In this document: piece by piece, positions 55,372 to 64,000 of the stretch | Layout: each line of letters begins with the position of its first letter | Numbering within the stretch: position 1 is the stretch's first letter | Assembly: GCF_900103275.1 (NCBI RefSeq) | Contig: NZ_FNGP01000001.1 | Span: forward strand, 620,001-684,000 | Source of the DNA: Tessaracoccus oleiagri | Lineage (GTDB): Bacteria > Actinomycetota > Actinomycetes > Propionibacteriales > Propionibacteriaceae | DNA length: 64,000 nucleotides | Direction of reading: 5' to 3' | The notes under the pieces: model-generated | What the model was told of the DNA's origin: nothing | Databases searched by the model: none | Seen by the model: the letters and a program-made list of their open reading frames with translations, nothing else | Translations under genes and position numbers: made by a program

Positions 55372-56545
55372 CCGGCTGCTGTGCGACCACGGCCTCGTCG
55401 CCGGCGAGCGCTGGGGGCTGATCACCAACTACACGGGGGTCACCTCCGAACTGGAGCTGTCCTCGGTCGCGCTCCATCGCAGCGGCGCGCCGCTCGTCGC
55501 ACTCCTCTCCCCCGAGCACGGCCTGCAGGGCACGGCGCAGGCGGGCGAGTCGGAGGCGTCCGGCAGCGATCCGCGCACCGGACTGCCGGTCCTCGACACG
55601 TACCTGCTCTCCGACGAAGCCCTCGACGCCGCGATCCGGGCGCTCGACGTGGACGCGCTGGTCGTCGACATCCAGGACATCGGCGTGCGGTACTACACCT
55701 ACGTGTGGACGATGGTCGACTGCCTGCGCAGCGCGGCCCGGCTCGGGATCCCGTTCCACGTGCTCGACCGCCCCAACCCGCTCGGCGGCAACACGGTCTC
55801 CGGGCCCGGCGTGGAGCCCGGCTTCGAGTCGTTCGTCGGGCGCCTCGACGTGCCGATGCGCCACGGCCTGACGATCGGCGAGATCGCCCGGGTCGCCGCG
55901 CAGCTGGATCGGGACGCGGGGCACGACGTGCCGGAGCCGAACGTCGTGGAGATGCGTGGCTGGCGCCGCGACATGCTGTGGGCCGACACCGGCCTCGAGT
56001 GGATCATGCCGTCGCCCAACATGCCGACGCCGCTCACCGCGCTCGTGTACGTCGGCACCGCGCTGTTCGAGGGCACCAGCCTGTCCGAGGGGCGCGGCAC
56101 CACCCGCCCGTTCGAACTCATCGGGGCGCCGTGGATCGGCGACCGGTACGTCGACGAGCTCAACCGCCGTGGGCTGGCCGGGGTGCGCTTCCGCAGCACG
56201 TCGTTCATGCCGACGTTCAGCAAGTGGCAGGGTCAGGCGATCGGCGGCGTGCAGCTGCACCTGCAGGACGCGCGTTCCTTCGACCCGCTGTTGACGGCGA
56301 CGACGATGCTCGTCGTGGCGCAGCAGCTGTACCCCGCCGACTTCGCCTGGCGCGAGCCGATGTGGGAGAACGGCGTCGAACGTCCGCACTTCGTCGATTT
56401 GCTTTGGGGCGGCCCGAAGCTTCGCGGCTTGGTGGAGACTGCGGACACGGACGCGATCGTCCGCGAACTGGAGCGTGCGTCGGGTTTGCGCGAGCGGGAC
56501 TCAGAATTGCTCCTGTACGAAGAGAAGGATGGCCATGGCCGCTAG
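55346..56545 (+). CDS. namZ: Exo-beta-N-acetylmuramidase, GH171 (NamZ, DUF1343)
   Basis: 399 residues. Opens with LGIDRLL ... GLITNYTGVTSELE and LLSPEHGLQGTAQAGE, the DUF1343 signature; then DIQDIGVRYYTYVWTM, LDRPNPLGG, SFVGRLDVPMRHGLTIGEIA and SLSEGRGTTRPFELIGAPW. The B. subtilis founding member releases MurNAc from the non-reducing end. No signal peptide, so it acts inside the cell, unlike secreted homologues. With NagZ it would take alternating GlcNAc-MurNAc chains apart completely. It starts inside the end of the preceding gene with GAAGGAG upstream. Confidence 0.92.
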   Translation: MPSVQLGIDRLLCDHGLVAGERWGLITNYTGVTSELELSSVALHRSGAPLVALLSPEHGLQGTAQAGESEASGSDPRTGLPVLDTYLLSDEALDAAIRALDVDALVVDIQDIGVRYYTYVWTMVDCLRSAARLGIPFHVLDRPNPLGGNTVSGPGVEPGFESFVGRLDVPMRHGLTIGEIARVAAQLDRDAGHDVPEPNVVEMRGWRRDMLWADTGLEWIMPSPNMPTPLTALVYVGTALFEGTSLSEGRGTTRPFELIGAPWIGDRYVDELNRRGLAGVRFRSTSFMPTFSKWQGQAIGGVQLHLQDARSFDPLLTATTMLVVAQQLYPADFAWREPMWENGVERPHFVDLLWGGPKLRGLVETADTDAIVRELERASGLRERDSELLLYEEKDGHGR

Positions 56546-57449
56546 CAGCTGGGGATCGAACCGGGGGTTCGCGGAGTCGCGGGTGCCCCTCACCACGCGG
56601 ATCCGCGGGGCCCTGGGTGGGCTCCAGCCCGCGATGGCGCGCGTGGGGTCGTTCATCATCGCGCACCCCAAGGACGTCGCGGGAATGACCATCTCCAACC
56701 TCGCGGAGGCGACGGAGGTCTCGGAGACGACGGTGGTGCGTTTCTGCCGCGAGTTGGGGATCGACGGGTACTCGCAGCTCCGGCTCGGGCTCGCCCTCGA
56801 GCTGGGAGCCCGGAGCGAGGTCCAGGACCGCTTCGACGGCTCCACGGACATCTCCCCGGAGGACACGCTGGCGTCGGCGGTCGAGAAGATCCTCTACGCA
56901 GACGCGCGGTCCGTCGAGGACACCGCCAAGTCGATCTCCATGGAGACGCTCCGGGCCGTCGTCGGGCACGTGACCAACGCCCGGCGGATCGACATCTTCG
57001 GCGTCGGCGCCTCCGGCCTCGTCGGGATGGACCTGCAGCAGAAGCTGCACCGGATCGGCCTGATCTCCTTCAGCCACATCGATCCCCACCAGGCGATGGT
57101 GTCTGCTGCGCTGCTCGACGACACGTGCGTCGCCATCGCGATCTCGCACTCCGGCGCCACCACGGACACGATCGAGGCGCTCGCGACGGCGAAGAAGAAC
57201 GGGGCCACCACCGTCGCCGTCACCAACGCGCCACGTTCCCCGCTGGCAGCCGCCGCCGACTACGTGCTCACCACCGCCGCCACGGAGACGACGTTCCGCT
57301 CCGCCGCCACCGGCAGCCGGCTCGCGCAACTCGCCGTCGTCGACTCCCTCTTCGTGGGGGTGGCGCAGCAGCGGTTCGAGGAGTCCATGCATGCGCTCGA
57401 CGAGACGCGACGGGTGATCGAACCCAAGCGCGTCCACGGCACCGACTAG
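56535..57449 (+). CDS. murR: RpiR-family transcriptional regulator (MurR-like)
   Basis: 304 residues. N-terminal HTH (about 20-95; SNLAEATEVSETTVVRFCRELGIDGYSQLRLGLALEL) and a C-terminal SIS sugar-phosphate domain (about 125-270; IDIFGVGASGLVG and ISHSGATTDTIEALATAKKNGA). MurR proteins sense MurNAc-6-phosphate and repress mur genes; the operon context supports this. The second ATG (56535) fits the AAGG ribosome site better than that at 56529. The likely target is the divergent murQ promoter region at 45661-45942. Confidence 0.88.
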   Translation: MAASSWGSNRGFAESRVPLTTRIRGALGGLQPAMARVGSFIIAHPKDVAGMTISNLAEATEVSETTVVRFCRELGIDGYSQLRLGLALELGARSEVQDRFDGSTDISPEDTLASAVEKILYADARSVEDTAKSISMETLRAVVGHVTNARRIDIFGVGASGLVGMDLQQKLHRIGLISFSHIDPHQAMVSAALLDDTCVAIAISHSGATTDTIEALATAKKNGATTVAVTNAPRSPLAAAADYVLTTAATETTFRSAATGSRLAQLAVVDSLFVGVAQQRFEESMHALDETRRVIEPKRVHGTD

Positions 57450-57457
57450 GAGTCTCG

Positions 57458-58435
57458 TTGCCGTTCTTCGACCTCCCCCTCGACAAGCTCGAGGAGTACC
57501 GGCCCGACGTCGTCGAGCCCGCGGACTTCGACGACTTCTGGGCCACCACCCTCGACGAGCACCCCTGGCGCGCTGAGGGGATGACCCTCGTGGACGTCGA
57601 CGCCGGGCTGCGCGACGTGCGCGTGCAGGACATGACGTTCCCGGGCTACGACGGCGCACCCATCGCCGCGTGGGTGATCAGCCCGACCACTCCCGGCCCG
57701 CACCCCGCCGTCGTGCACTACGTGGGATACGGCGGCGGACGCGGCATGCCGGAGGAGCACCTGGTGTGGGCGGGTGCCGGCTTCGTGCAGGTGGTGATGG
57801 ACACGCGCGGGCAGGGCGCCGGATGGGGGACCGGCGGCGCCACCGCCGACACCGGGCACGCCGGCGGCCCCGCCGCGCCCGGGTTCATGACCCGCGGCAT
57901 CGAGGAGCCGAGGGACTACTACTACCGACGGCTCTACGTCGACGCCCACCACGCCGTCGAGGCGGCGGCCGCGCTCGAGCAGGTGGACCCGACGCGCGTG
58001 GCCGCGACCGGCGGCAGCCAGGGCGGGGCGCTGGCCATCGCGGCCGCGAGCCTCAACCCGCGCGTCGCCGCGCTGATGGCGGACGTGCCGTTCCTGTGCC
58101 ACTTCGAGCGGGCGGTCGGGCTCACCGGCCGGGAGCCCTACGAGGAGATCGTGAGATTCCTCGCCGTGCACCGCGACAAGGAGGAGCAGGTCTTCACGAC
58201 GCTCTCCTACTTCGACAACGTCAACCTCGGCAAGCGCGCGACGGCCCCGGCGCTGTTCTCCACCGCACTCATGGACGCCGTGTGCCCGCCGTCGACCGTG
58301 TTCGCGATGAAGAACCACTACGGCGGCCCGTCCGAGATCGAGGTGTATCGCTTCAACGGCCACGAGGGCGGCGCGACGTACCACCTCCGCAAGCAGCTCG
58401 CCTGGCTGAAGGAGCGAACCGCAGAGTCGTCCTGA
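57458..58435 (+). CDS. Acetylxylan esterase / cephalosporin-C deacetylase family (CE7-like)
   Basis: 325 residues, cytoplasmic alpha/beta hydrolase. FFDLPLDKLEEYRP at the N-terminus and the GYGGGRG oxyanion motif, RGQGAGW, nucleophile Ser187 in GGSQGG, and the terminal His in FNGHEGG are all CE7 features. CE7 enzymes remove acetyl groups from many small sugars. In this operon, O-acetyl-MurNAc released from lysozyme-resistant murein is an attractive substrate (inference). It starts with TTG after TAGGAG, nine bases after the regulator gene, and is the last gene of the operon. Confidence 0.85.
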   Translation: MPFFDLPLDKLEEYRPDVVEPADFDDFWATTLDEHPWRAEGMTLVDVDAGLRDVRVQDMTFPGYDGAPIAAWVISPTTPGPHPAVVHYVGYGGGRGMPEEHLVWAGAGFVQVVMDTRGQGAGWGTGGATADTGHAGGPAAPGFMTRGIEEPRDYYYRRLYVDAHHAVEAAAALEQVDPTRVAATGGSQGGALAIAAASLNPRVAALMADVPFLCHFERAVGLTGREPYEEIVRFLAVHRDKEEQVFTTLSYFDNVNLGKRATAPALFSTALMDAVCPPSTVFAMKNHYGGPSEIEVYRFNGHEGGATYHLRKQLAWLKERTAESS

Positions 58436-58447
58436 CCGAGGAGCGGC

Positions 58448-60748
58448 TCAGCGGTCGTCGGGCTCCGACTGCTCCAGGTTCTGCCGGATCTCGGCGGCGT
58501 CCTCGGCGGCCTCGTCGACCATCGCCGCGGCGACCGGTCGCGCCGGGGTCAGGACCGACGCGTACTCGTGCTCGTGCGTGTAGGCGAGGAAGCCGAGGTG
58601 GGCCTCGTAGCGGTCGAGGACGTCGTCGATGACCTGCTGCTTGGTGACGCCGTACAGGTCGTAACCCTCGGAGCCGGTCTGGGCGAAGACCTCGACCCGG
58701 TAGTAGACGTCCTTGCCGCTGTGCACCGCGCCGCGTCCGCCGAACGTCGGGACGGGGGCCTCCACCGCCTTCGCGTGGTACTGGAAGCCACGCTGGCCGG
58801 TGATCGTGACCGTGAGCCGGTGCCCGGCGATGCCGGAGTCCGCGTCGGGGGTCGCGACGAGCGCCGCGTCGTAGCCCTGGGCCTCGAACTCGCGCAGCAC
58901 GTCGGCCAGCGCCGGCTGCACCGTGCGCTCCATGAACTGGGCGACCTGCTTCTTCGACGGGTAGCTCCGCATCCCAGCGAGCCGCTGGCGCCAAGTCCGG
59001 TCCGGGACCGCCCCGCCGTGCGCCGCCGCGGAGTGGCGACGGAGCGTGCGCCCCTCCCGCTCGGCCCGCTCCATGCGCAGCACCTTGGAGAAGGACATCA
59101 TCACCAGGTAGGCGATGACCGTGAACGGCAGCGCGAAGATCAGGGTGGCGTACTCCATCGTGGTGACCCCTCCCGCCACGAGCATCGCGATGGTGAGGAT
59201 CGCCGTGACCAGCGCCCAGAAGATGCGCAGCCACTTCGCGCCGTCGTCGCCCGGATCGGGGATGGAGGAGGAGAAGTTGGCCATCACCATCGCGCCCGAG
59301 TTGGCGCTGGTGAGGTAGAACAGCAGCCCGGACAGCGTGGCGAGCCCGATGAGGAACGCGGCACCGGGGAACATCTCCAGCAGCGCGTACCAGCCCTGCT
59401 CGGGGTGGTCGATCGCGAGCTGCGCGAAGTCCATGTTGCCGTTGAAGACCTGGAAGAGCGCGGAGTTGCCGAAGAGGGACACGATGAGGAAGTCGCACAG
59501 CACGGGCGCGGTGATGGCGGCGATGACGAATTCGCGCAGCGTCCGGCCGCGGGAGATCCGGGCGAGGAAGAGGCCGACGAACGGCCCCCACGCGAGCCAG
59601 AAGGCCCAGAAGAAGAGGGTGTTGCCCGCCATCCAGACCGCCCCGTCGCCTTCGTAGACGAAGGTCTGGAGCGTGCGCTCGGGGAGCGTGAAGAGGAACC
59701 GGCCGATGTTCTGCACCAGCCCGTTGAGGAGGAACGCCGTCTGGCCGGTGACGAGGATGTAGAGCATCATCGCGGCGGCGGACCAGATGTTGAGCTCGGA
59801 GACGAGCTTGATGCCCTTGTCCACGCCCGACGAGGTGGCGGCCACGGTCAGCACCACGGCGACGACCACGAGCGCGATCTGCAGGGCGAGACCCTGGGGC
59901 AGCCCGAAGATCAGCGAGAAGCCGATGTTGAGCAGGACGACACCGATGCCCATCGACGTGGCGACGCCGAACATGGTGCCGATGAGGGTGACGATGTCGA
60001 TCGCGTCGCCCAAGCCGCCCTTCACACGCTTGCCGAGCAGCGGGTAGAGCGCCGCGCGGATCGACAGCGGCATGCCCCAGCGGTACGCGAAGTAACCCAT
60101 CGCCATGCCCAGCAGCGAGTACATGGCCCATCCGGCCACGCCGTAGTGGAACATCGTCCACACGACGGCGTCCTGCGCCGCGGCGACGTCGCCGCCCGCA
60201 CCTGCCGGCGGCTGGAGGTAGTGCTGGATCGGGCCGGTGACGGAGTAGAACAGCATGTCGATGCCCACGCCGGCCGCGAAGAGCATCGCCACCCAGGTGA
60301 ACAGCTTGTACTGCGGCCGGGAGTGGTCCGGGCCGAGCCGCACCTTGCCCTCCTTGGAGAGTGCCACCCACAGCACGAAGCCGATCACGAGTGTGACGGT
60401 GAGGACGTAGTACCAGCCGAGGTTGGTGCCGATCCACGTCACCACGTGCAGCATCACGTCGCGCGCGTGAGAGGGCGCGAGCATCGCCCAGACGGAGAAC
60501 GCGAGGATGATGGCCGAGGCCACGACGAGCACGAGCCAGTTCACCCTGGGCCGGGTGTCGGTGACCAGTTCGGTCGGTCCCTTCACCATCTCGCTGCTGG
60601 TGACCGGGGCGCGGAACTGCTCCTCGCGCTCCTGCCGTTGGCGTCGGCGATCGGTGGAGGGATCGGTGCCGCCCAGTTTCGCGCGCTCCAGCCGGGCGTC
60701 CGCCGCCCGTCGCGACGACTCCAGCGCTGTGCTCTCTGCTTCCGACAT
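58448..60748 (-). CDS. BCCT-family betaine/choline/carnitine transporter with long C-terminal domain
   Basis: 766 residues. After about 65 charged N-terminal residues come 12 predicted helices (about 72-550) with the BCCT signatures AAGVGIDMLFYSVTGPIQHY and WTMFHYGVAGWAMYSLLGM. A large cytoplasmic C-terminal domain (about 560-766) ends in Ala/Glu-rich sequence, as in BetT-type osmosensing members. It imports quaternary-ammonium compatible solutes, driven by protons or sodium. Convergent with the CE7 gene (12-base gap). ATG has GGAGGAG upstream. Confidence 0.92.
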   Translation of the reverse strand: MSEAESTALESSRRAADARLERAKLGGTDPSTDRRRQRQEREEQFRAPVTSSEMVKGPTELVTDTRPRVNWLVLVVASAIILAFSVWAMLAPSHARDVMLHVVTWIGTNLGWYYVLTVTLVIGFVLWVALSKEGKVRLGPDHSRPQYKLFTWVAMLFAAGVGIDMLFYSVTGPIQHYLQPPAGAGGDVAAAQDAVVWTMFHYGVAGWAMYSLLGMAMGYFAYRWGMPLSIRAALYPLLGKRVKGGLGDAIDIVTLIGTMFGVATSMGIGVVLLNIGFSLIFGLPQGLALQIALVVVAVVLTVAATSSGVDKGIKLVSELNIWSAAAMMLYILVTGQTAFLLNGLVQNIGRFLFTLPERTLQTFVYEGDGAVWMAGNTLFFWAFWLAWGPFVGLFLARISRGRTLREFVIAAITAPVLCDFLIVSLFGNSALFQVFNGNMDFAQLAIDHPEQGWYALLEMFPGAAFLIGLATLSGLLFYLTSANSGAMVMANFSSSIPDPGDDGAKWLRIFWALVTAILTIAMLVAGGVTTMEYATLIFALPFTVIAYLVMMSFSKVLRMERAEREGRTLRRHSAAAHGGAVPDRTWRQRLAGMRSYPSKKQVAQFMERTVQPALADVLREFEAQGYDAALVATPDADSGIAGHRLTVTITGQRGFQYHAKAVEAPVPTFGGRGAVHSGKDVYYRVEVFAQTGSEGYDLYGVTKQQVIDDVLDRYEAHLGFLAYTHEHEYASVLTPARPVAAAMVDEAAEDAAEIRQNLEQSEPDDR

Positions 60749-60942
60749 GCTGCTCCTCCTCTGAGCGCGGACACCCGTAAAGGGGCCCCGCGCTGGCCGA
60801 CATTGGGACCGCCGCGGCCTTGCTCGTCGGCGATCGGGGCGCAGCCGTCGTGTCCCCCCGGGACGGCTCGGCGCCTCGTCGAGTCTAAGGATGCGCCCCG
60901 AGAAGTCCAGTTGAAGGATGAATCACCTTGTGAGGGTGCCGG

Positions 60943-61182
60943 TCAGCGCGCTGTCCAGGCCCCGTCGGGCCACTCGGGCAGCGGAGGCAGCCACAGCACG
61001 ATGCCTCGTCTCCGGAGCTCGTCGAGATGTCCCTCGACGGTGTCGCGCGGCAGCCCGGCGCGCTCCGCCAGCTCTGCCGTTGTCAGCGGACGCTCTGCGG
61101 CCAGCACGGCGTCGCGGACCCGCTCCGCGTCGGGGGAGAGCGGTGGGCGCTCGTCGCGCCGCTTGCTCCAGGGCAGTCGCAT
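60943..61182 (-). CDS. Small winged-helix DNA-binding protein
   Basis: 79 residues. The middle reads as a winged helix: RVRDAVLAAERPLTTAELAERAGLPRDTVEGHLDELRRRGIVLWL (about 22-66), like the HTH of ArsR/MarR-type proteins, but with no effector domain. Basic N-terminus KRRDERP. Whether it is a regulator on its own is unknown. It lies alone, 194 bases from the BCCT start. Confidence 0.65.
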   Translation of the reverse strand: MRLPWSKRRDERPPLSPDAERVRDAVLAAERPLTTAELAERAGLPRDTVEGHLDELRRRGIVLWLPPLPEWPDGAWTAR

Positions 61183-61232
61183 GGCGCTCAGGCTAGCGGC
61201 TCCTCCGCGCGCGGCTCCCTATAGTGAGCCCC

Positions 61233-61760
61233 ATGCCGTCTGCCGAAGGAACGCTCGACTGGAAGCCGCTCGCCGACCACCCGGAGCTGGTCGCCCCACC
61301 GGTGGCGGCGGCAGCGCATCTGGTGCCGGGGGCGCGCGTCGCGGAGATCGATCCCGACCTCGCCGACACCGCCGCGTTCTGTGCCGCCTACGACGTGGCG
61401 GTCGAGGCGTCGGCCAACTGCGTGGTCGTCGCGGGGCGGCGCGGCGAGGAGAGCGTCCTCGCGGCGGTGATCGTGCTCGCCACCGACAAGGCGGACGTCA
61501 ACAAGACGGTCCGCAAGGAGCTGGGCATGCGGAAGATGTCGTTCGCATCACAGGCCGAGACCGAGGCGGCGACCGGCATGCTGCAGGGCGGCATCACGCC
61601 CGTCGGGCTGCCGGATGACTGGCCGATCCTGGTCGACGAGGCGGTCGTGGCGGCGGGGCCGGTGGTCATCGGCGGTGGCGCGCGCGGGGCGAAGCTCCTC
61701 GTCGACGGGGCAGCGCTGGCCTCCCTGCCGGGGGCGCGGGTGCTGCCGCTGACGCTCTGA
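61233..61760 (+). CDS. YbaK/EbsC-family protein (aminoacyl-tRNA deacylase-like)
   Basis: 175 residues. The YbaK fold is indicated by ASANCVVVAGRRGEE, ADVNKTVRKELGMRKMSFA and the Gly-rich TGMLQGGITPVGLP segment. Family members hydrolyse mischarged tRNAs such as Cys- or Ala-tRNA(Pro); this sub-branch is untested. The ATG at 61233 is preferred to a GTG at 61224. Confidence 0.8.
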   Translation: MPSAEGTLDWKPLADHPELVAPPVAAAAHLVPGARVAEIDPDLADTAAFCAAYDVAVEASANCVVVAGRRGEESVLAAVIVLATDKADVNKTVRKELGMRKMSFASQAETEAATGMLQGGITPVGLPDDWPILVDEAVVAAGPVVIGGGARGAKLLVDGAALASLPGARVLPLTL

Positions 61761-61772
61761 CCGCAGACCGGC

Positions 61773-62108
61773 TCAGGCGGTCCGCGGCGCGTACATGATC
61801 ACGGCGACGCCGACGAGGCAGACGAGGGCGCCCACCACGTCGTAGCGGTCCGGTCGGAACCCGTCGACCACCATTCCCCACGCCAGCGAGCCGGCGACGA
61901 AGACCCCACCGTAGGCGGCGAGGATGCGGCCGAAGTTGGCATCGGGCTGGAGGGTGGCGACGAAGCCGTACAGCCCCAGCGCGATCACGCCGGCGCCGAT
62001 CCACGCCCAGCCCTTGTGCTCGCGGACGCCCTGCCAGACCAGCCAGGCGCCGCCGATCTCAGCGAGCGCGGCGACGAGGAACAGCAGGATCGACTTGGCC
62101 GGGATCAT
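61773..62108 (-). CDS. YnfA/UPF0060-family small membrane protein
   Basis: 111 residues, four predicted helices. The N-terminal helix [20 protein letters not shown] is the family signature; [25 protein letters not shown] lies in the loop before the last helix. Related to small multidrug resistance proteins, with no proven substrate. The ATG overlaps the stop of the DUF2461 gene (ATGA), so the two are coupled. Confidence 0.88.
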   Translation of the reverse strand: MIPAKSILLFLVAALAEIGGAWLVWQGVREHKGWAWIGAGVIALGLYGFVATLQPDANFGRILAAYGGVFVAGSLAWGMVVDGFRPDRYDVVGALVCLVGVAVIMYAPRTA

Positions 62109-62749
62109 GCCCGCGAGCCTCCCACGTGGCGACGGAGCCAGTCCATCAGAGGCCGGTACGCCCGCCAGTCCTCGGCGACGTGGTCCCTCACCTCGGGCGT
62201 GGGCAGCCACTCCGGCTCCCCGTACCGGCGGGCGGCGTCGAGGGTGCGGTGGCGGAGGAGGTCGAGGAACGGATGGTCGTCGGGCACCCCTCGCGGGCGC
62301 GTCTTGAGGCGGTCGCCCTCGACGGCGAAGCCCGCCGAGCGGAGGCCGTCCACGATGCGCTGCAGCTCGGCACCGGCGTCCTCGTCGTCGAGCGCGGCGC
62401 GGTAGCGGGCGACCTGGTCGCTCGTCGAGGCGTACCACCCGCCGGCGGTCATCAACCCGTCGGCGCTCACTTGCACGTACCAGCCCATCCGTGACGCAGT
62501 CGTGACGACGAGGCCCTGGTGCGTCTTGTACGGCGACTTGTCGGGGGAGAACCGCACGTCGCGGTTGGGTCGGAACACCTTCGCGGGGCCGAACTCCTCC
62601 TCCAGCGAGGCGGCCACCGCCTCCATCGGCGCGCGCACGAAGGTGTCGTAGCGGCCGCGGTTGGCGGCCCACCACTCGCGGGTGTTGTTGACCTCCAGGT
62701 CCTCGTAGAAGTCCACGGCCTCCAGCGGGATCCCCTCGAACGCAGTCAT
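62105..62749 (-). CDS. DUF2461-family protein
   Basis: 214 residues, soluble. Family blocks: [22 protein letters not shown] (about 14-35), [21 protein letters not shown] (about 59-80) and [17 protein letters not shown]. No biochemical role is known. The start is at 62749; the region further upstream in frame is unlike the family. Confidence 0.85.
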   Translation of the reverse strand: MTAFEGIPLEAVDFYEDLEVNNTREWWAANRGRYDTFVRAPMEAVAASLEEEFGPAKVFRPNRDVRFSPDKSPYKTHQGLVVTTASRMGWYVQVSADGLMTAGGWYASTSDQVARYRAALDDEDAGAELQRIVDGLRSAGFAVEGDRLKTRPRGVPDDHPFLDLLRHRTLDAARRYGEPEWLPTPEVRDHVAEDWRAYRPLMDWLRRHVGGSRA

Positions 62750-62830
62750 GGGGCCGACTCTAGAACGCGACGGCGCCCGCACTGTAGCTTGGTGCCGACC
62801 GACGACGGCAGCCGTTCCCGGAGGAAACCA

Positions 62831-64000
62831 ATGGCTACGCAACCACAGCCCAAGCCGGGCATGTCGCCCGAGGACCTGATGCAGTGGTTCGCCGACAGCT
62901 TCGGGGTCGACCTCCGCGACATGCCGCCGCAAGAGGCGGTCGGCATGTTGATGGACCTGGGCCGCCTGTCCCAGGTGATGCCCTGGGAGGAGCCCAGGGA
63001 ACCACTCGAGCTTGCCCCACCGCCCGCCCAGTCACTCCGCTACACCTTGAAGGTGACTCTGGACGGATCCAAGCCGCCGATCTGGCGTCGCATCACGGTG
63101 CCGTCCGAAGTGACGCTCGACCAGTTCCACCACGTGCTGCAGGCCGCGATGGGATGGACCAACAGCCACCTGCACCAGTTCACCCCCGGGCACGACCGCC
63201 TCGGCCAGCGCACCGAGAAGATAGTCACCCCCTTCGACGTGTCGGAGGGCGACGCGGGGCGCGAGGAATCGACGATCAGGCTCGACGCGCTCGTCACGAA
63301 GCCGGGCGACAAGCTGCACTACTGGTATGACTTCGGCGACAGCTGGCACCACACCGTCCTGCTCGAGAAGACTGAACCACGCGCCGCCGACGATGACCGC
63401 GCGGCTTGCCTGGCTGGTCGCCGCGCCTGCCCGCCGGAGGACATCGGCGGCATCCACTTCTACTCCACCATCTTCGACAGCGCCGAGGATCCCGACGCGC
63501 CCGAGTACGAGTGGGCCCGCGAGATCGTCGCGAACCTGCGGCTGACGCGGGAGGAAGCCGCGGCGTTCGACCTCGAGGCGCACGACTTGGCGGTTCGTCG
63601 GGCGATGGCGGGTGGCCGAGCCCTACGACGCATGATCGGCGACCCCGGGGCGTACCCCGTCGCGATCCGCGAGCTCTTCAGCGGCCTCGGCCACGAAGCG
63701 GCCGAATACGTCGCCGGTTACGTGGACGCTGCCCGAGTCGAAGACCCGGTCCGGGTCGAACCCGACGAGGCCCGCGAGGCCACGGCTGTGGTGCGGGCTT
63801 TCCTGGACCACGTGGGTGACGGGGGCCTGGAAATGACCGCGGCCGGCTACCTCAAGCCCGCGAGCGTGTCGGCCCTGATGGCGGAACTGGACCCCGACCG
63901 GGCTTGGATCGGCAGCGCGACCGTGGAGCGCCACACCGGGCCGTTGCTGAACGCCCGCGAGATCATCACCGGCATGGGGCTGCTCCGGAAGACCCGCGGC
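62831..64000 (+). CDS. pRiA4b ORF-3-like protein (3' end outside the window)
   Basis: 390 codons are visible and the frame is open at the right edge. After an 80-residue N-terminus comes the pRiA4b ORF-3-like domain (about 75-240): LRYTLKVTLDGSKPPIWRRI, FHHVLQAAMGWTNSHLHQF, YWYDFGDSWHHTV and ACPPEDIGG. A further helical region follows (about 250-390). The family is often linked to transposons and plasmids (IS1096 passenger TnpR-like proteins), but no other mobile sequence is next to it here. Function unknown. ATG 62831 with GAGG upstream. Confidence 0.85.
   Translation, partial: MATQPQPKPGMSPEDLMQWFADSFGVDLRDMPPQEAVGMLMDLGRLSQVMPWEEPREPLELAPPPAQSLRYTLKVTLDGSKPPIWRRITVPSEVTLDQFHHVLQAAMGWTNSHLHQFTPGHDRLGQRTEKIVTPFDVSEGDAGREESTIRLDALVTKPGDKLHYWYDFGDSWHHTVLLEKTEPRAADDDRAACLAGRRACPPEDIGGIHFYSTIFDSAEDPDAPEYEWAREIVANLRLTREEAAAFDLEAHDLAVRRAMAGGRALRRMIGDPGAYPVAIRELFSGLGHEAAEYVAGYVDAARVEDPVRVEPDEAREATAVVRAFLDHVGDGGLEMTAAGYLKPASVSALMAELDPDRAWIGSATVERHTGPLLNAREIITGMGLLRKTRG

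Noticed and set aside
60749-60942. Riboswitch or small RNA before the BCCT transporter gene
   Set aside because: Only an ordinary ribosome site and GC-rich sequence were seen; no recognisable aptamer elements.
62831-64000. Edge of an insertion sequence or transposon
   Set aside because: The pRiA4b ORF-3-like family is often listed with mobile elements, but no transposase, terminal repeat or composition change is visible at 62750-64000.

Overview
The window is about 70% GC, gene-dense and rich in GTG/TTG starts, with TIGHT 1-8 nt overlaps inside operons. Gene content (cobalamin-controlled class I ribonucleotide reductase, actinobacterial-type Tad pilus cluster, class I fumarase, UMF1-type transporter, fused permease/ATPase ABC subunits, GlcNAc-type PTS) fits a high-GC actinobacterium, plausibly of the Propionibacteriaceae. 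That placement is inference from gene content, not from a marker gene.

Layout. 1-1.3 kb: 5' part of nrdA behind an adenosylcobalamin riboswitch and two NrdR-type boxes. 1.3-8.6 kb: a leftward Tad/Flp-type pilus or secretion operon (SAF protein, CpaE-like, TadA, TadB, TadC, small Flp-like pilin, LysM-BTAD membrane protein), dotted with a recurring DnaA-box-like palindrome. 8.8-17.3 kb: housekeeping and metabolic genes (MBL hydrolase, formate-THF ligase, DinB, quinone-type oxidoreductase, AspT-like transporter, class I fumarase). 17.4-20.5 kb: a two-component system with a small membrane protein, facing a membrane-anchored protein that has an extremely acidic tail. 20.6-30.9 kb: a sialic-acid locus (esterase, NanK, NanE, NanR, Dpp-type ABC importer, NanA). 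31-34.9 kb: ABC exporter, membrane protein, HAD phosphatase. 35-39.9 kb: complete GlcNAc-type PTS (antiterminator, EIIBC, EIIA, HPr, EI) behind a recognisable RNA antiterminator site. 40-43.7 kb: citrate synthase, UMF1 transporter, hemerythrin-like protein. 43.8-58.4 kb: a murein-sugar salvage locus. 58.4-64 kb: BCCT transporter and small accessory genes.

The most interesting content is the concentration of amino-sugar catabolism in 20.6-58.4 kb. Sialic acid enters by an ABC importer and NanA, NanK and NanE take it to GlcNAc-6-phosphate. GlcNAc probably enters as GlcNAc-6-phosphate through the PTS. Cell-wall disaccharides or muropeptide sugars probably enter by a second Dpp-type ABC importer. 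They would be trimmed in the cytoplasm by GH20, a GH3 NagZ fused to a GlmA/OGA-HAT-like acetyltransferase, and NamZ (GH171), then phosphorylated by a BadF-type MurK-like kinase and opened by MurQ, all under an RpiR-type regulator. Unlike the E. coli and Bacillus schemes there is no MurP PTS here. The two ABC loci share a plan: lipoprotein gene, strong intercistronic hairpin, then the membrane and ATPase genes, with an alpha/beta hydrolase that could remove O-acetyl groups. NagA and NagB, which would finish the pathway, are not in the window.

No rRNA, tRNA, CRISPR array, transposase or prophage gene was recognised.
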